A stretch of DNA of 64,000 nucleotides from Variovorax sp. PAMC28562 (lineage in GTDB: Bacteria; Pseudomonadota; Gammaproteobacteria; Burkholderiales; Burkholderiaceae_C), in contig NZ_CP060296.1 in the NCBI RefSeq assembly GCF_014303735.1, positions 124,001-188,000 of the forward strand, written 5' to 3'. The notes under the pieces were generated by a model that searched no databases, was not told the DNA's origin, and worked only from the letters and a program-made list of their open reading frames with translations. Position 1 is the stretch's first letter, and each line of letters begins with the position of its first letter. This document shows, piece by piece, positions 45,064 to 53,610 of the stretch. The position numbers and the translations under genes were made by a program.

Positions 45064-45702
45064 TCAAGCCAGCGGCAGTTCGATAGTGCCAGCCAGCAGA
45101 ACCTGATCGATGCGCTCGGCGCTGGCGATGACAATAGCGCGCTCAGACGAGTTGGCACGCTCTCCCACCACGCGCCACAGGCAGCGAATCGAGCCCGCGT
45201 CGAGCGCACTCGTCGGTTCGTCCAGCAAGGTCAACGCCCGACCGGAAGCCAGCGCGCTCGCCAGCCAGACCTTGCGCTTGGAGCCGGTCGACAACATGTA
45301 CATCGGCTTGTCGATGTGCGGCGTCAACGAAAACCCATCGACCATGTCTCGCCACGCGCGCTCGTCGAATGCCGCGTCGCCCTCGCGCAAGGTCGCCGTG
45401 CATGCGCGCGCCGTCACCTGATCGAAAATCGATGTCGCCGAATCGACGAAGAACACGTTGCGTCGATAGGCTTCAGGGCTCTCGTCCAATCTCACGCCCG
45501 AGAGCGTCAATCGGCCGCCGGCGGGCTGCACGCCGGCCATGATCCGCAGCAAGGTCGATTTGCCGCCGCCGGTATCGCCGAACATGAGTGTCACGCCGGA
45601 GCCGATCGATGCAGACCAACCACTGGCAAGGGGCGATTGCTCCGGATAAGTGAAGTTCAAATCCTGTATTCGCAGGACGGGGAGATTCAACGCGGTGTTC
45701 AT
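45064..45702 (-). CDS. Orphan ABC-type ATPase
   Basis: A 212-residue ABC ATPase with Walker A GDTGGGKST and a Walker B/D-loop LTLLDEPTSALD. The signature motif is degenerate (MLSTGSKRKVWLA in place of LSGGQ). No permease or binding-protein gene is adjacent. ABC2-type exporter or regulatory ATPases are possible. A GTG at 45711 is an alternative start with a slightly better-placed GAGG. Confidence 0.8.
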   Translation of the reverse strand: MNTALNLPVLRIQDLNFTYPEQSPLASGWSASIGSGVTLMFGDTGGGKSTLLRIMAGVQPAGGRLTLSGVRLDESPEAYRRNVFFVDSATSIFDQVTARACTATLREGDAAFDERAWRDMVDGFSLTPHIDKPMYMLSTGSKRKVWLASALASGRALTLLDEPTSALDAGSIRCLWRVVGERANSSERAIVIASAERIDQVLLAGTIELPLA

Positions 45703-45861
45703 CGGCGCCACCGTACCTCAATGCCGAAAGCCGACCTGCGGAACCGCCGTTCAGCAGGCTCTTTGTAGGAAAGCTTCTCGTGTTGAGGCCGACACGTCGA
45801 CGCGTTGCTACGAAGCGCGTTGAACAGGCTCCACAAACACACCAACATCCCCGGAGTCACC

Positions 45862-46125
45862 ATGCGAACCCACGTTCTTGCCATCGCCGTTTTATCTTTT
45901 GCCGTCCTGAGCGGTGCCGCCGAAGCCAAGGGCTGTCTGAAGGGCGCTGCAGTCGGTGGCGTCGCGGGCCACGTCGCCGGCAAGCATGGCGTATTGGGTG
46001 CCGCAGCCGGTTGCGCCATCGGCCACCACGAAGCCGCCAAGAAAGACAGCGAGTCTGCGGCCAAGGCGCAAGCTCAGGCAGCCACGCAATCTGCTGCAGC
46101 ACCAACCCAGCCGCTGAAGAAATAA
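45862..46125 (+). CDS. Exported glycine-zipper hypothetical protein
   Basis: An 87-residue exported protein: signal peptide (cleaved near AEA), then a glycine-zipper stretch (GAAVGGVAGHVAGKHGVLG-like) with two cysteines (KGC, AGC), and an Ala/Gln/Lys-rich tail. Such small proteins are often outer-membrane associated or osmotically regulated. No specific family name is certain. Confidence 0.65.
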   Translation: MRTHVLAIAVLSFAVLSGAAEAKGCLKGAAVGGVAGHVAGKHGVLGAAAGCAIGHHEAAKKDSESAAKAQAQAATQSAAAPTQPLKK

Positions 46126-46161
46126 GACACCCGCAATCGACCCGCGTCGGCCAGCCGTTCG

Positions 46162-47970
46162 CTAGTCCGGCACGGATTCGCTGACGGCATCTGTGGGCTG
46201 CACAAACAACAACGCGCGCCCGCTTCCGCTCGACTTCGCAAGGTACATCGCCGCATCGGCAGCGCGCAACAGCGCATCGGCGCCCGTACCCGAGGCAGGG
46301 TAGAGCCCCACGCCTACGGAAGTGCCGAGGTGGAGCACGTGCCCTTCGATTTGCATCGGCGTGCGAAAGCCGTCGAGCAAGGTTTGCGCGAACATCATCG
46401 CGCCCGCCGGCCCGTCGACCTGACGCCTGAGGATCGCGAACTCATCGCCGCCCAGCCTCCCGACCACGTCGGATACGTCGACCAATCGCCGCATGCGATC
46501 GGCCACCTGCACCAGCACCTTGTCGCCGATCGCGTGACCGAAGTGATCGTTGATCGACTTGAACTTGTCGAGGTCGATGAAGTACACGGCAAAGATTTCA
46601 CCGGTGCTTTGTGACTCATCCGTCGCGTCATGAAGCTCTTCGAGAAACACCTCGCGATTGGTCAGCGCGGTGAGACCGTCGTGCTGCGCCATGTGCCGAA
46701 TACGCTCTTCACTGCGCTTGCGCTCGGTGATGTCGGCATAGGTGCGGACGACGCCGCCGCCCTCGATCGGCACGCTCTGGATTTCCACCACTTGTCCGTT
46801 CGGACGCATGCGGTCGTAGCTGTGCGGCCGATCGAGAATGCCGCCGCCACGAACAAAATCGAGCACATCCTGCGGCGTGTGCATGAACTCGTCGCTGGCC
46901 CATTGATGCGCCAGCACCTGGCCGAACGTCGGTCTGGACGCCATCAATTCCGGCGGCAGATCGAGCAGTTCCATCGCACGTCGGTTGCAGACTTCGACCA
47001 CCCTGTCGGCGTTCACCATCATGATGCCCTGCTCCATTCGGTCGAGCGTGGCTTCGAGCAGCATCGACTTGCTCTGCAACTGAGCCTCACTCTCCCTGGC
47101 GCGTGCTTCGGCAACGCTCAGGAGGTGGTGCTGGCGCTTGAGCAGGGTGATGTCGACATGCACGAAAAATCCCTTGCCATCGGGGCTGCGCTGCGCGATG
47201 ACACGACTCCACCGGTCGCGGGGCAGCGGCAGTTCGAAGGGCGCGCCGGCAAAACGCATGTTGTCGACCAGCGTCGCCAGGCCGCGCTCGTACAGGGCCT
47301 GCTCATCGCTTGCGTGCGCATCCCAGGCGGCGCGGTAGACGTCGGCAAACCCAGTGCCGACCGCCGCTGCCCTCGCAGCCACGCCATACATCGAAACGAA
47401 TGGCTCGTTGACCCAGAGAATGCGGTCGGCAATGTCCGTCACCATCACGCCGTCAGCCACGTGGTCGAGCAGTGTTGCTTCGACAATGACCTGCTCACTC
47501 ACTTGTTTGGTGCTGGCCGGTTCGACGTTCATGCCGTCTGCAGAATCCGTGGCGACGCTTGCTTCGGGCTCAACCTTCCACAGGCGGACCCGGCACGCTC
47601 CCGGCACGGGAAACGCCGTCACCTGGAGGCGCCTGCCCAAATGCTCGAATGAAAAGGGTCGTTGCTGAGTGCGGTGGCGGTCCAGGCCTTCCTGCACGTA
47701 ACGCTCGATCAGCGGCAGCTCGTCCGGGCCCAGGCGCTCCCGATAGAAACGGCGCAGATTGTCGACGTAGGGCTCGCCCACATGAACGTAGGCTGCGTGC
47801 TCCGGAAAAAACTTCAGGAACGCCCGGTTCCAGAGCACGGTGGCATCGGCACTGTCGAAGACGCACATCGCAACGCCCAGCCCATCGAAACCTTCGGCCA
47901 TCGGACGAAGCACGTTCAAGGTCTCGGCCTGCCCCGTCTCGGGCGGCGTCGGGTTGTCGGCTGCGTTCAT
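46162..47970 (-). CDS. PAS-sensor diguanylate cyclase
   Basis: A 602-residue cytoplasmic protein with three PAS-like domains (about 15-140, 155-285 and 300-425) and a C-terminal GGDEF domain with the intact motif RLGGDEF near residue 525. It likely makes c-di-GMP. Its ATG overlaps the stop of the upstream GGDEF-EAL gene (ATGA), so both are translated together. The frame remains open beyond this ATG, but that extension lies within the GGDEF-EAL gene. It is the last gene of a five-gene c-di-GMP operon. Confidence 0.9.
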   Translation of the reverse strand: MNAADNPTPPETGQAETLNVLRPMAEGFDGLGVAMCVFDSADATVLWNRAFLKFFPEHAAYVHVGEPYVDNLRRFYRERLGPDELPLIERYVQEGLDRHRTQQRPFSFEHLGRRLQVTAFPVPGACRVRLWKVEPEASVATDSADGMNVEPASTKQVSEQVIVEATLLDHVADGVMVTDIADRILWVNEPFVSMYGVAARAAAVGTGFADVYRAAWDAHASDEQALYERGLATLVDNMRFAGAPFELPLPRDRWSRVIAQRSPDGKGFFVHVDITLLKRQHHLLSVAEARARESEAQLQSKSMLLEATLDRMEQGIMMVNADRVVEVCNRRAMELLDLPPELMASRPTFGQVLAHQWASDEFMHTPQDVLDFVRGGGILDRPHSYDRMRPNGQVVEIQSVPIEGGGVVRTYADITERKRSEERIRHMAQHDGLTALTNREVFLEELHDATDESQSTGEIFAVYFIDLDKFKSINDHFGHAIGDKVLVQVADRMRRLVDVSDVVGRLGGDEFAILRRQVDGPAGAMMFAQTLLDGFRTPMQIEGHVLHLGTSVGVGLYPASGTGADALLRAADAAMYLAKSSGSGRALLFVQPTDAVSESVPD

Positions 47971-50900
47971 TCCACCATCTCCGCATCGAGCTCGGCATCG
48001 AACTGTTCGAAGCTCACAGGCCTGCCGAAAAAGTAGCCCTGGCACAACAGGCAACCGTGTTTCTCCAGAAACTCCAGCTGCTCCTGCGTCTCGACCCCTT
48101 CGGCGACGATTGACAAATCGAGGCTCCTGGCCATGCCGATGATGGTCTGGATGATGAGTTCGACCTTCGGGTTGACGCCGATGCCATGCACGAAGAACTT
48201 GTCGATCTTTACCTGATGCAGCGGCAATTGCGTCATGTACGACAGCGACGAAAAACCGGTGCCGAAATCGTCCATCGAAAACTGGATGCCGATGGCGGCC
48301 AGCGATCGCATCTTGCGGATCGTCTCGCTCACTTTGTCTTGCAGCAGGCTCTCGGTCAGTTCCAGCTTGAGACGCGACGGGTCGGCGCCGGTGCGGATCA
48401 GCACGTCGCGAACCTGATCGGCGAAGTCGTCGCGACGGAACTGGCGCGCACTCACGTTCACCGCGAGCACCAGATGTGAGCGCTTCGGATGGTGGCTCCA
48501 GCGCTCCAGCTGAATGCAGGCCTGCTCCATCGCCCACAGGCCGATCGGCACGATCAAACCGGTCGTCTCGGCCAGTTCGATGAAGCCGGCCGGGGGCACC
48601 ATGCCGCGATGCGGATGCATCCAGCGGATCAGGACTTCGGCGCCGATGACCTCGCCTTCCGAGGTTACCTGTCGCTGGTAATACAGCACGAACTCCTTGG
48701 CCGACATGGCCGCGTGCAGTTCGTTCTCGAGCGTGGCGCGCGCCGTGATGGTGGTCTGCATCGCCGTCTCGAAAAAATGCATGGCGTTGCCGCCTGCCGT
48801 CTTGGCATAGTAGGTGGCGATGTCGGCCTGCTTCAGTAATTCTTCGAGCGACAGATCCTGCGCGCCGAAGAGCGTGGCGCCGATGCTGCAGGTGATGTGG
48901 TGCTGCTGGTTGGCGAGCTCGAACGGCTGCTGCAGCTCCGCCAGGATCGCCTCGCCCAAGGCCTTGGTCTGCATCGCTGCGACAGCCGGGTCTTCGCTGA
49001 GATTCTCCAGCAGCATGACAAATTCGTCACCGGCCAGCCGGGCCACAGTGTCACCATCTCGCATGCTCACCAAAAGCCGGAAGGCAACCTGCTTCAACAG
49101 CAGATCGCCGATGCTCTGACCGCGTGCGTCGTTGAGCGTCTTGAAATGGTCCAGATCCAGAAACAACAAAGCGCCTTGTCGCGGGCGGCGAGCGTTGTTG
49201 TCCGTGGCCGCCTGTAACCGATGCAGCAGCAGCCGCCGATTCGGCAGCCCGGTGAGGTTGTCGTAGAAGGCCAGATGCTCGATTTCGCGTGCCGCCGATT
49301 TGCGCTCGGTGATGTTGCGCAAGATCACGATGAAGCGCGCATCGGCCCCTTCGCCCACCGCCTTGCGCGAGACCGACATTTCGAACCAGGTGGTGCCGTG
49401 CGCCGCGCGCCGCTCGAACTGGCGTCCGGTCGAAAAGCCCGATACATAAGTTTCTTCGAGCGCCGACATGACTTCGGCTGCGGCATCGGGCGGCAACAGA
49501 TCCGAGATCAGATTGCCGACCGGCTGCGCCACGTCGATCGCCGGTTCAAGCGTGCGGGGCGAATGAAAGCGATGACAGCGGCCATCGAGCCCCAACTCGA
49601 GCAGCACGTCGGGCAAGGCATCGAGCGTGGCCTGCAATTGCGCCTTGCCGTCGATCACGTCGGCGATGTGACGCCGCCTCTCCGTGACGTCGCGGTACAC
49701 GCACACGAGGCCGCCATCCGGTGTGCGGCTCTTGACTGCCAGCACGACCTGCCCGCCTTCGAACGTGAGTTCGCGCTCGCCCTGCCTGGGCCGCTGGCGC
49801 CGGTCCGACTCGGTGCGCACGTCGTCGTCCTGATTGACGATCTCGGCGCGCACATGGGGCGCGCCCGCGTCGATGATCCGGTCGAACGGCAACAGCGGCG
49901 CCATCATGTTCCGTGCCCATGGGAAGGTGTCGACGAAACGGCGGTTCCATGCGAGCACGCGATCTTCGGAGTCGAGCAGCACGAACCCGTCGACCATCGA
50001 CTCGAGCGCCTGGTCGAGCGTGGCCCGCGAATGCCATTGCCGCCGAAAGTGCAGCTGCGTCAGGTAGGCCACCCCCAGGATCATGAGCATGAAAACCGCT
50101 GCTGCGCCCAGAATGAAAGTGCGCTGCCGTCGCCATTCGTACAAGGCCGAACTCAACGGGATGCTCGCGACGATCAGGAGGTTGCGATGCAGCGTCGGCC
50201 GCGCCACGACCAAGGCAGGCTCGCCGCTCAGGCGCGCCGGCAGACGCTGCACCTGGCCGGCGCTGCCGCGCTCGCTCAGCGCCGGCAGGATAGGCCGACC
50301 CGAAAGGTCGTCGCGCGGCGGCATGCTGGCGAGCATCGGACCTGCATCCTGCTCGAGCGTCACTTCGAGACCCCTGATGTCCGCGCCCTGGGTCAGGATG
50401 GTGGTCAGCAGGGACAACTGCACTTCGGCAATGGCCACGATGTGGTTGCCGTCCGCCAGCTGCAGATCGCGTGCGAAATAGACGACTCGCTGAGATGTCA
50501 AAGAACTCACCGACGGCGTGCTGATCTCCAGCGACGATGCAGGCTGCGCGAGCACTTGCTGCAGGAAGCCGGTCGGCAGCTGGACCACGAGCCGGGTGCC
50601 GCGCCGCTCCGATGTCGCCACCACGTCGCCCTTGGGATCGACAAAGGCGATGTACCTGACCAGCAAGTTCTGCCGCACGATCTTCTGCATCAGCTGTGCC
50701 ACGTCGGTCCGCGATGCATCGGCTGTGACTGTCGCGAGCGTGGAGGTTTGCAAGGGCTCGCTCAAACTGGCCAGCAACAAGTCGACGCCCAGCAAGCTGC
50801 GATTGAGCGCGGCCTCCGAGCCTCTGACGAAGCGCACGGCCTGGCTCTCGCTGTCAGCCAGCGCCTTGTCGCGCATCTCGGCTGTCAGGATCACCGCAGT

Positions 50901-50978
50901 GCCCAGGACGGCCAGCAGGAACAGGGCTGCGACGCCGTAGATGAAGGCGATGAATCGGCGAGGCAGCAGGTTGTTCAC
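47967..50978 (-). CDS. Membrane GGDEF-EAL protein (c-di-GMP turnover)
   Basis: A 1003-residue protein: transmembrane segments at about 11-31 and 288-308 enclose a periplasmic sensor domain, followed by two PAS-like regions (about 315-435 and 445-560), GGDEF (about 565-735) and EAL (about 745-1000). The GGDEF motif is AGDEF (649-653); the EAL motif reads EVLIR (781-785). The other EAL residues, ELTES (873-877), DDFGTG (903-908) and EGVE (960-963), are intact, so phosphodiesterase activity is plausible. GTG 50978 is the start because it overlaps the upstream stop (GTGA). Confidence 0.9.
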   Translation of the reverse strand: MNNLLPRRFIAFIYGVAALFLLAVLGTAVILTAEMRDKALADSESQAVRFVRGSEAALNRSLLGVDLLLASLSEPLQTSTLATVTADASRTDVAQLMQKIVRQNLLVRYIAFVDPKGDVVATSERRGTRLVVQLPTGFLQQVLAQPASSLEISTPSVSSLTSQRVVYFARDLQLADGNHIVAIAEVQLSLLTTILTQGADIRGLEVTLEQDAGPMLASMPPRDDLSGRPILPALSERGSAGQVQRLPARLSGEPALVVARPTLHRNLLIVASIPLSSALYEWRRQRTFILGAAAVFMLMILGVAYLTQLHFRRQWHSRATLDQALESMVDGFVLLDSEDRVLAWNRRFVDTFPWARNMMAPLLPFDRIIDAGAPHVRAEIVNQDDDVRTESDRRQRPRQGERELTFEGGQVVLAVKSRTPDGGLVCVYRDVTERRRHIADVIDGKAQLQATLDALPDVLLELGLDGRCHRFHSPRTLEPAIDVAQPVGNLISDLLPPDAAAEVMSALEETYVSGFSTGRQFERRAAHGTTWFEMSVSRKAVGEGADARFIVILRNITERKSAAREIEHLAFYDNLTGLPNRRLLLHRLQAATDNNARRPRQGALLFLDLDHFKTLNDARGQSIGDLLLKQVAFRLLVSMRDGDTVARLAGDEFVMLLENLSEDPAVAAMQTKALGEAILAELQQPFELANQQHHITCSIGATLFGAQDLSLEELLKQADIATYYAKTAGGNAMHFFETAMQTTITARATLENELHAAMSAKEFVLYYQRQVTSEGEVIGAEVLIRWMHPHRGMVPPAGFIELAETTGLIVPIGLWAMEQACIQLERWSHHPKRSHLVLAVNVSARQFRRDDFADQVRDVLIRTGADPSRLKLELTESLLQDKVSETIRKMRSLAAIGIQFSMDDFGTGFSSLSYMTQLPLHQVKIDKFFVHGIGVNPKVELIIQTIIGMARSLDLSIVAEGVETQEQLEFLEKHGCLLCQGYFFGRPVSFEQFDAELDAEMVE

Positions 50979-52069
50979 TGTACCGAGGGCGCCTTGATGC
51001 CCACCGCCGGCCCGATGGTTTGCTGCCACAGCTGGGCGCAGGCGAAGCCGCACCGTTGCACCCAGGGGCCGAGAACGTTCGCAGTGAAGATGTCGCGCCG
51101 ACGGCGCTCGTCGGCGGCAGAAGGCTGTGCCACCGACATCGCGCCACGCGTACCGCGAATGCAGCTGTCGGCGCCGGTATTGCAGGCCACGCCGTCTCCG
51201 GTTTCACGCTCCGATTCGGCCCACACAGTGGCTTCGAGTTTCGGCAACTCGGTCTTCAAGAGCACCTTTAAATCCGGCGGCAGCGTGTTCCACATGTCCT
51301 TGTTGGCGCCGAACACGGCCAGCCCCCAGCTCACCGGCATCGTGTACAGCGAGCCGGTGATCTTGTGCAGCCCCATGGTGTTGCCCGACATCGCGCCGGT
51401 GATTGCGCATTCGGTGTTGTCCGACTTCATGTTGGACAGCAGCGACTCGAACTCGATGAGCAGGGGCGTTGCCTTGAGGGCACCGACGAAGTCCGCCTGG
51501 CTGACGCTCGAAACGCGAATGCGCCGACCGGCGAGATCGGACAACTGCGTGGCCGGCCGCTTGCAGAAGATGACCTGCGCCGGATAGACGTAGACCGCGA
51601 GCAACTCGACATTGAACCGATCTCGCAAGATCTTCTCCAGCGTGGGGCGAAACGCGCCGATGACGCGGCGCATCGTCGCCATGTCCGGGTTGAGGCCAGC
51701 CAGATCCGCTGCGCCCAGTTCGGGCTCTTCGCTCGACACCTGGCTCAGCAACGCGGTACCGAACGGAATCACACCCAGCTTCATGAGGTTGAGCATTTCC
51801 TGACCCGGGACGCCAGCCTGGTTGAAGGGCACGATGCTTGCGCTGTATTTGCCGCCGCTCAGACGGGCCAGGTCTTGCGCCCAGAAGCGCTCTTCATACA
51901 GCGTGTACTGGTTGAGCGTTGCCAGTCCACCGACGATTCGCAGCCGACGTTCAGCGCCTGGCTCACCCGCGCGCACGAATCCCGTGCCGAGCATGAGTGT
52001 TGCGACGTAAGCCAAAAGCATGCATCGCCGCACCAAGGCGAAACAACCGGATTTCATGGTCTCGATCAT
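50975..52069 (-). CDS. TRAP-type (DctP family) solute-binding protein
   Basis: A 364-residue exported protein with a hydrophobic N-terminal signal (LLAYVATLMLGTGF) and the DctP fold: YEERFWAQDLARLSGGKYSASIVPFNQAGVPGQEMLNLMKLGVIPFG, and the LAGRRIRVSS / MSGNTMGLHKI segments. No TRAP membrane subunit is nearby; instead the stop overlaps the GTG of a GGDEF-EAL gene. It is therefore likely a sensor rather than an importer (inference). A second ATG at 52057 is an alternative start. Confidence 0.88.
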   Translation of the reverse strand: MIETMKSGCFALVRRCMLLAYVATLMLGTGFVRAGEPGAERRLRIVGGLATLNQYTLYEERFWAQDLARLSGGKYSASIVPFNQAGVPGQEMLNLMKLGVIPFGTALLSQVSSEEPELGAADLAGLNPDMATMRRVIGAFRPTLEKILRDRFNVELLAVYVYPAQVIFCKRPATQLSDLAGRRIRVSSVSQADFVGALKATPLLIEFESLLSNMKSDNTECAITGAMSGNTMGLHKITGSLYTMPVSWGLAVFGANKDMWNTLPPDLKVLLKTELPKLEATVWAESERETGDGVACNTGADSCIRGTRGAMSVAQPSAADERRRRDIFTANVLGPWVQRCGFACAQLWQQTIGPAVGIKAPSVQ

Positions 52070-52122
52070 GGCCTCTAACTGGCCAAAGACACATCAAATT
52101 ACAACCAATCAACGCACATTTT

Positions 52123-53577
52123 TCACGCGACGTGGTCTCCACGCGCCAGGTAATGCCGCGCCTTGTCTGCATACATGGCCTTGTCGGCGCGCTGAAGTGC
52201 CGAATCGAGGTGCTCGCGCGCTTCGCAAGTCGCTGTGCCGATGGCAAAGCTCAACACATGACCGCTCTGCCCGGAATAGAACTGGTTATTGAGTTCGAGC
52301 AACGAGAGGATCCGGTCGCGCATCGCTTCGGCACCCCGCTCGTCGGTCTTGGGCATCAGCACCGCGAACTCGTCGCCACCGATGCGCGCAGGCCAGGCCG
52401 GCGCATCCACCGCCATGCTCAACACCTCGCCCGCGCGTCGCAGCAACACGTCGCCGGCGGCGTGGCCGGATTCATCGTTGACGTGTTTCAGCCCGTTGAG
52501 GTCGATGGCCAGCATCGACACCGGCCACGGGCCTTTGCGTGAAAGCCGGTTGAGCTCTTCGGAATAAAAAGTGCGGTTGTTCAACTGGGTCAGCACGTCG
52601 TGCTTTCCGAGGTATTCGAGGTAGGCCTCGGCCTTCTTCCGGGCGGTAATGTCGACCAGCGACACCAGCACCAGATCCCATGTGGCAAGTCGGTCTTCAA
52701 GCACGGCGAACTGCATGTGGATGTTGATGGTGTCGCCTGCCAGCGAGTAGTTGACGACCTCGCGCTGCTGCAGCGTCTTGCCATTCCACAGGTCTTGCAA
52801 CTGGTCGGCGAAAGACTCCGTCATTTCGTCGCGAAAAACGCGCGAGAGGTTGTGCAGCAGCATGTCCTTGTCGGTGGCCACGAACATTCGCAATGTTTCG
52901 CGGTTGACGTCGATGACGCGGATCTCCTGTATGCAGCGCGTGACGAACTCGGGGTGCACCTTGATGAAGGTCGCAAAGTCGTCGATGCCGCGCTCGCGGA
53001 TGTCGTCCAGCAACAGCTTGACTGCGCTGAAGTCCTCGACCCACAGCGAGACCGGCGAGTGCTCGAACAGGCCGCGCGCATAGCGCTCGCTTTCGATGCG
53101 CTCCCGCTCCGCGCGGACGCGCTCGGTGATGTCGTCGAGCGACACCAGCACGCGATCCCATGTGGTCTCGTGACCCGGCAGCACCCGCACGCGCACCTGC
53201 ACGTCGAGGCGGCGGCCGTCCAGCGCGTAGTTCACCGTCTGGTTGTCGAAGCCCAAATGGCCTTGCCACAGTTGCGTCAGTTCGTGCACGACCGGCGCAG
53301 CCATGTCGCCGCGAAACACCTTGTCGAGTTGCGACAGCAAATGCTCCTGCGAGTCGGCTGAAAAGAGAGAAAGCGTACTTTGGTTGACACGCAGCACACG
53401 CCACTGCGCCATGCATTCACGCACTCGTGCAGGGTCTGCTTCAAGATGCGCTGCAAGGTCCTCGACGCCCTCGGCGCGCCAGCGGTCGAACAACCGCTTC
53501 AACCCGCTGTAGTCCTCCAGCCAGAGGGACACGGGGGCCAGGTCGAACATCGATTCAAAATCGGTCATGGACTCCAT
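52123..53577 (-). CDS. Tandem-PAS diguanylate cyclase
   Basis: A 484-residue soluble protein. Two similar PAS-like modules (starting APVSLWLEDYSGLKRLFD and SPVSLWVEDFSAVKLLLD, about 13-155 and 173-310) are internal duplicates. A GGDEF domain follows (about 318-480) with the intact motif RIGGDEF. It likely makes c-di-GMP in response to a signal bound by the PAS pair. It lies 33 bases after the ATPase gene and 53 before the DctP gene on the same strand. The ATG at 53568, with GGAG just before it, may be the true start. Confidence 0.9.
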   Translation of the reverse strand: MESMTDFESMFDLAPVSLWLEDYSGLKRLFDRWRAEGVEDLAAHLEADPARVRECMAQWRVLRVNQSTLSLFSADSQEHLLSQLDKVFRGDMAAPVVHELTQLWQGHLGFDNQTVNYALDGRRLDVQVRVRVLPGHETTWDRVLVSLDDITERVRAERERIESERYARGLFEHSPVSLWVEDFSAVKLLLDDIRERGIDDFATFIKVHPEFVTRCIQEIRVIDVNRETLRMFVATDKDMLLHNLSRVFRDEMTESFADQLQDLWNGKTLQQREVVNYSLAGDTINIHMQFAVLEDRLATWDLVLVSLVDITARKKAEAYLEYLGKHDVLTQLNNRTFYSEELNRLSRKGPWPVSMLAIDLNGLKHVNDESGHAAGDVLLRRAGEVLSMAVDAPAWPARIGGDEFAVLMPKTDERGAEAMRDRILSLLELNNQFYSGQSGHVLSFAIGTATCEAREHLDSALQRADKAMYADKARHYLARGDHVA

Positions 53578-53610
53578 CGGTCGGCAATTCCTTTGTCTTG
53601 ATGACAGGCG

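Noticed and set aside
49221..51587. A 788-codon open frame on the plus strand
   Set aside because: It lies wholly antisense to the GGDEF-EAL and DctP genes, which have clear domains; its translation is low-complexity and shows no motif, as expected for a shadow in GC-rich DNA.
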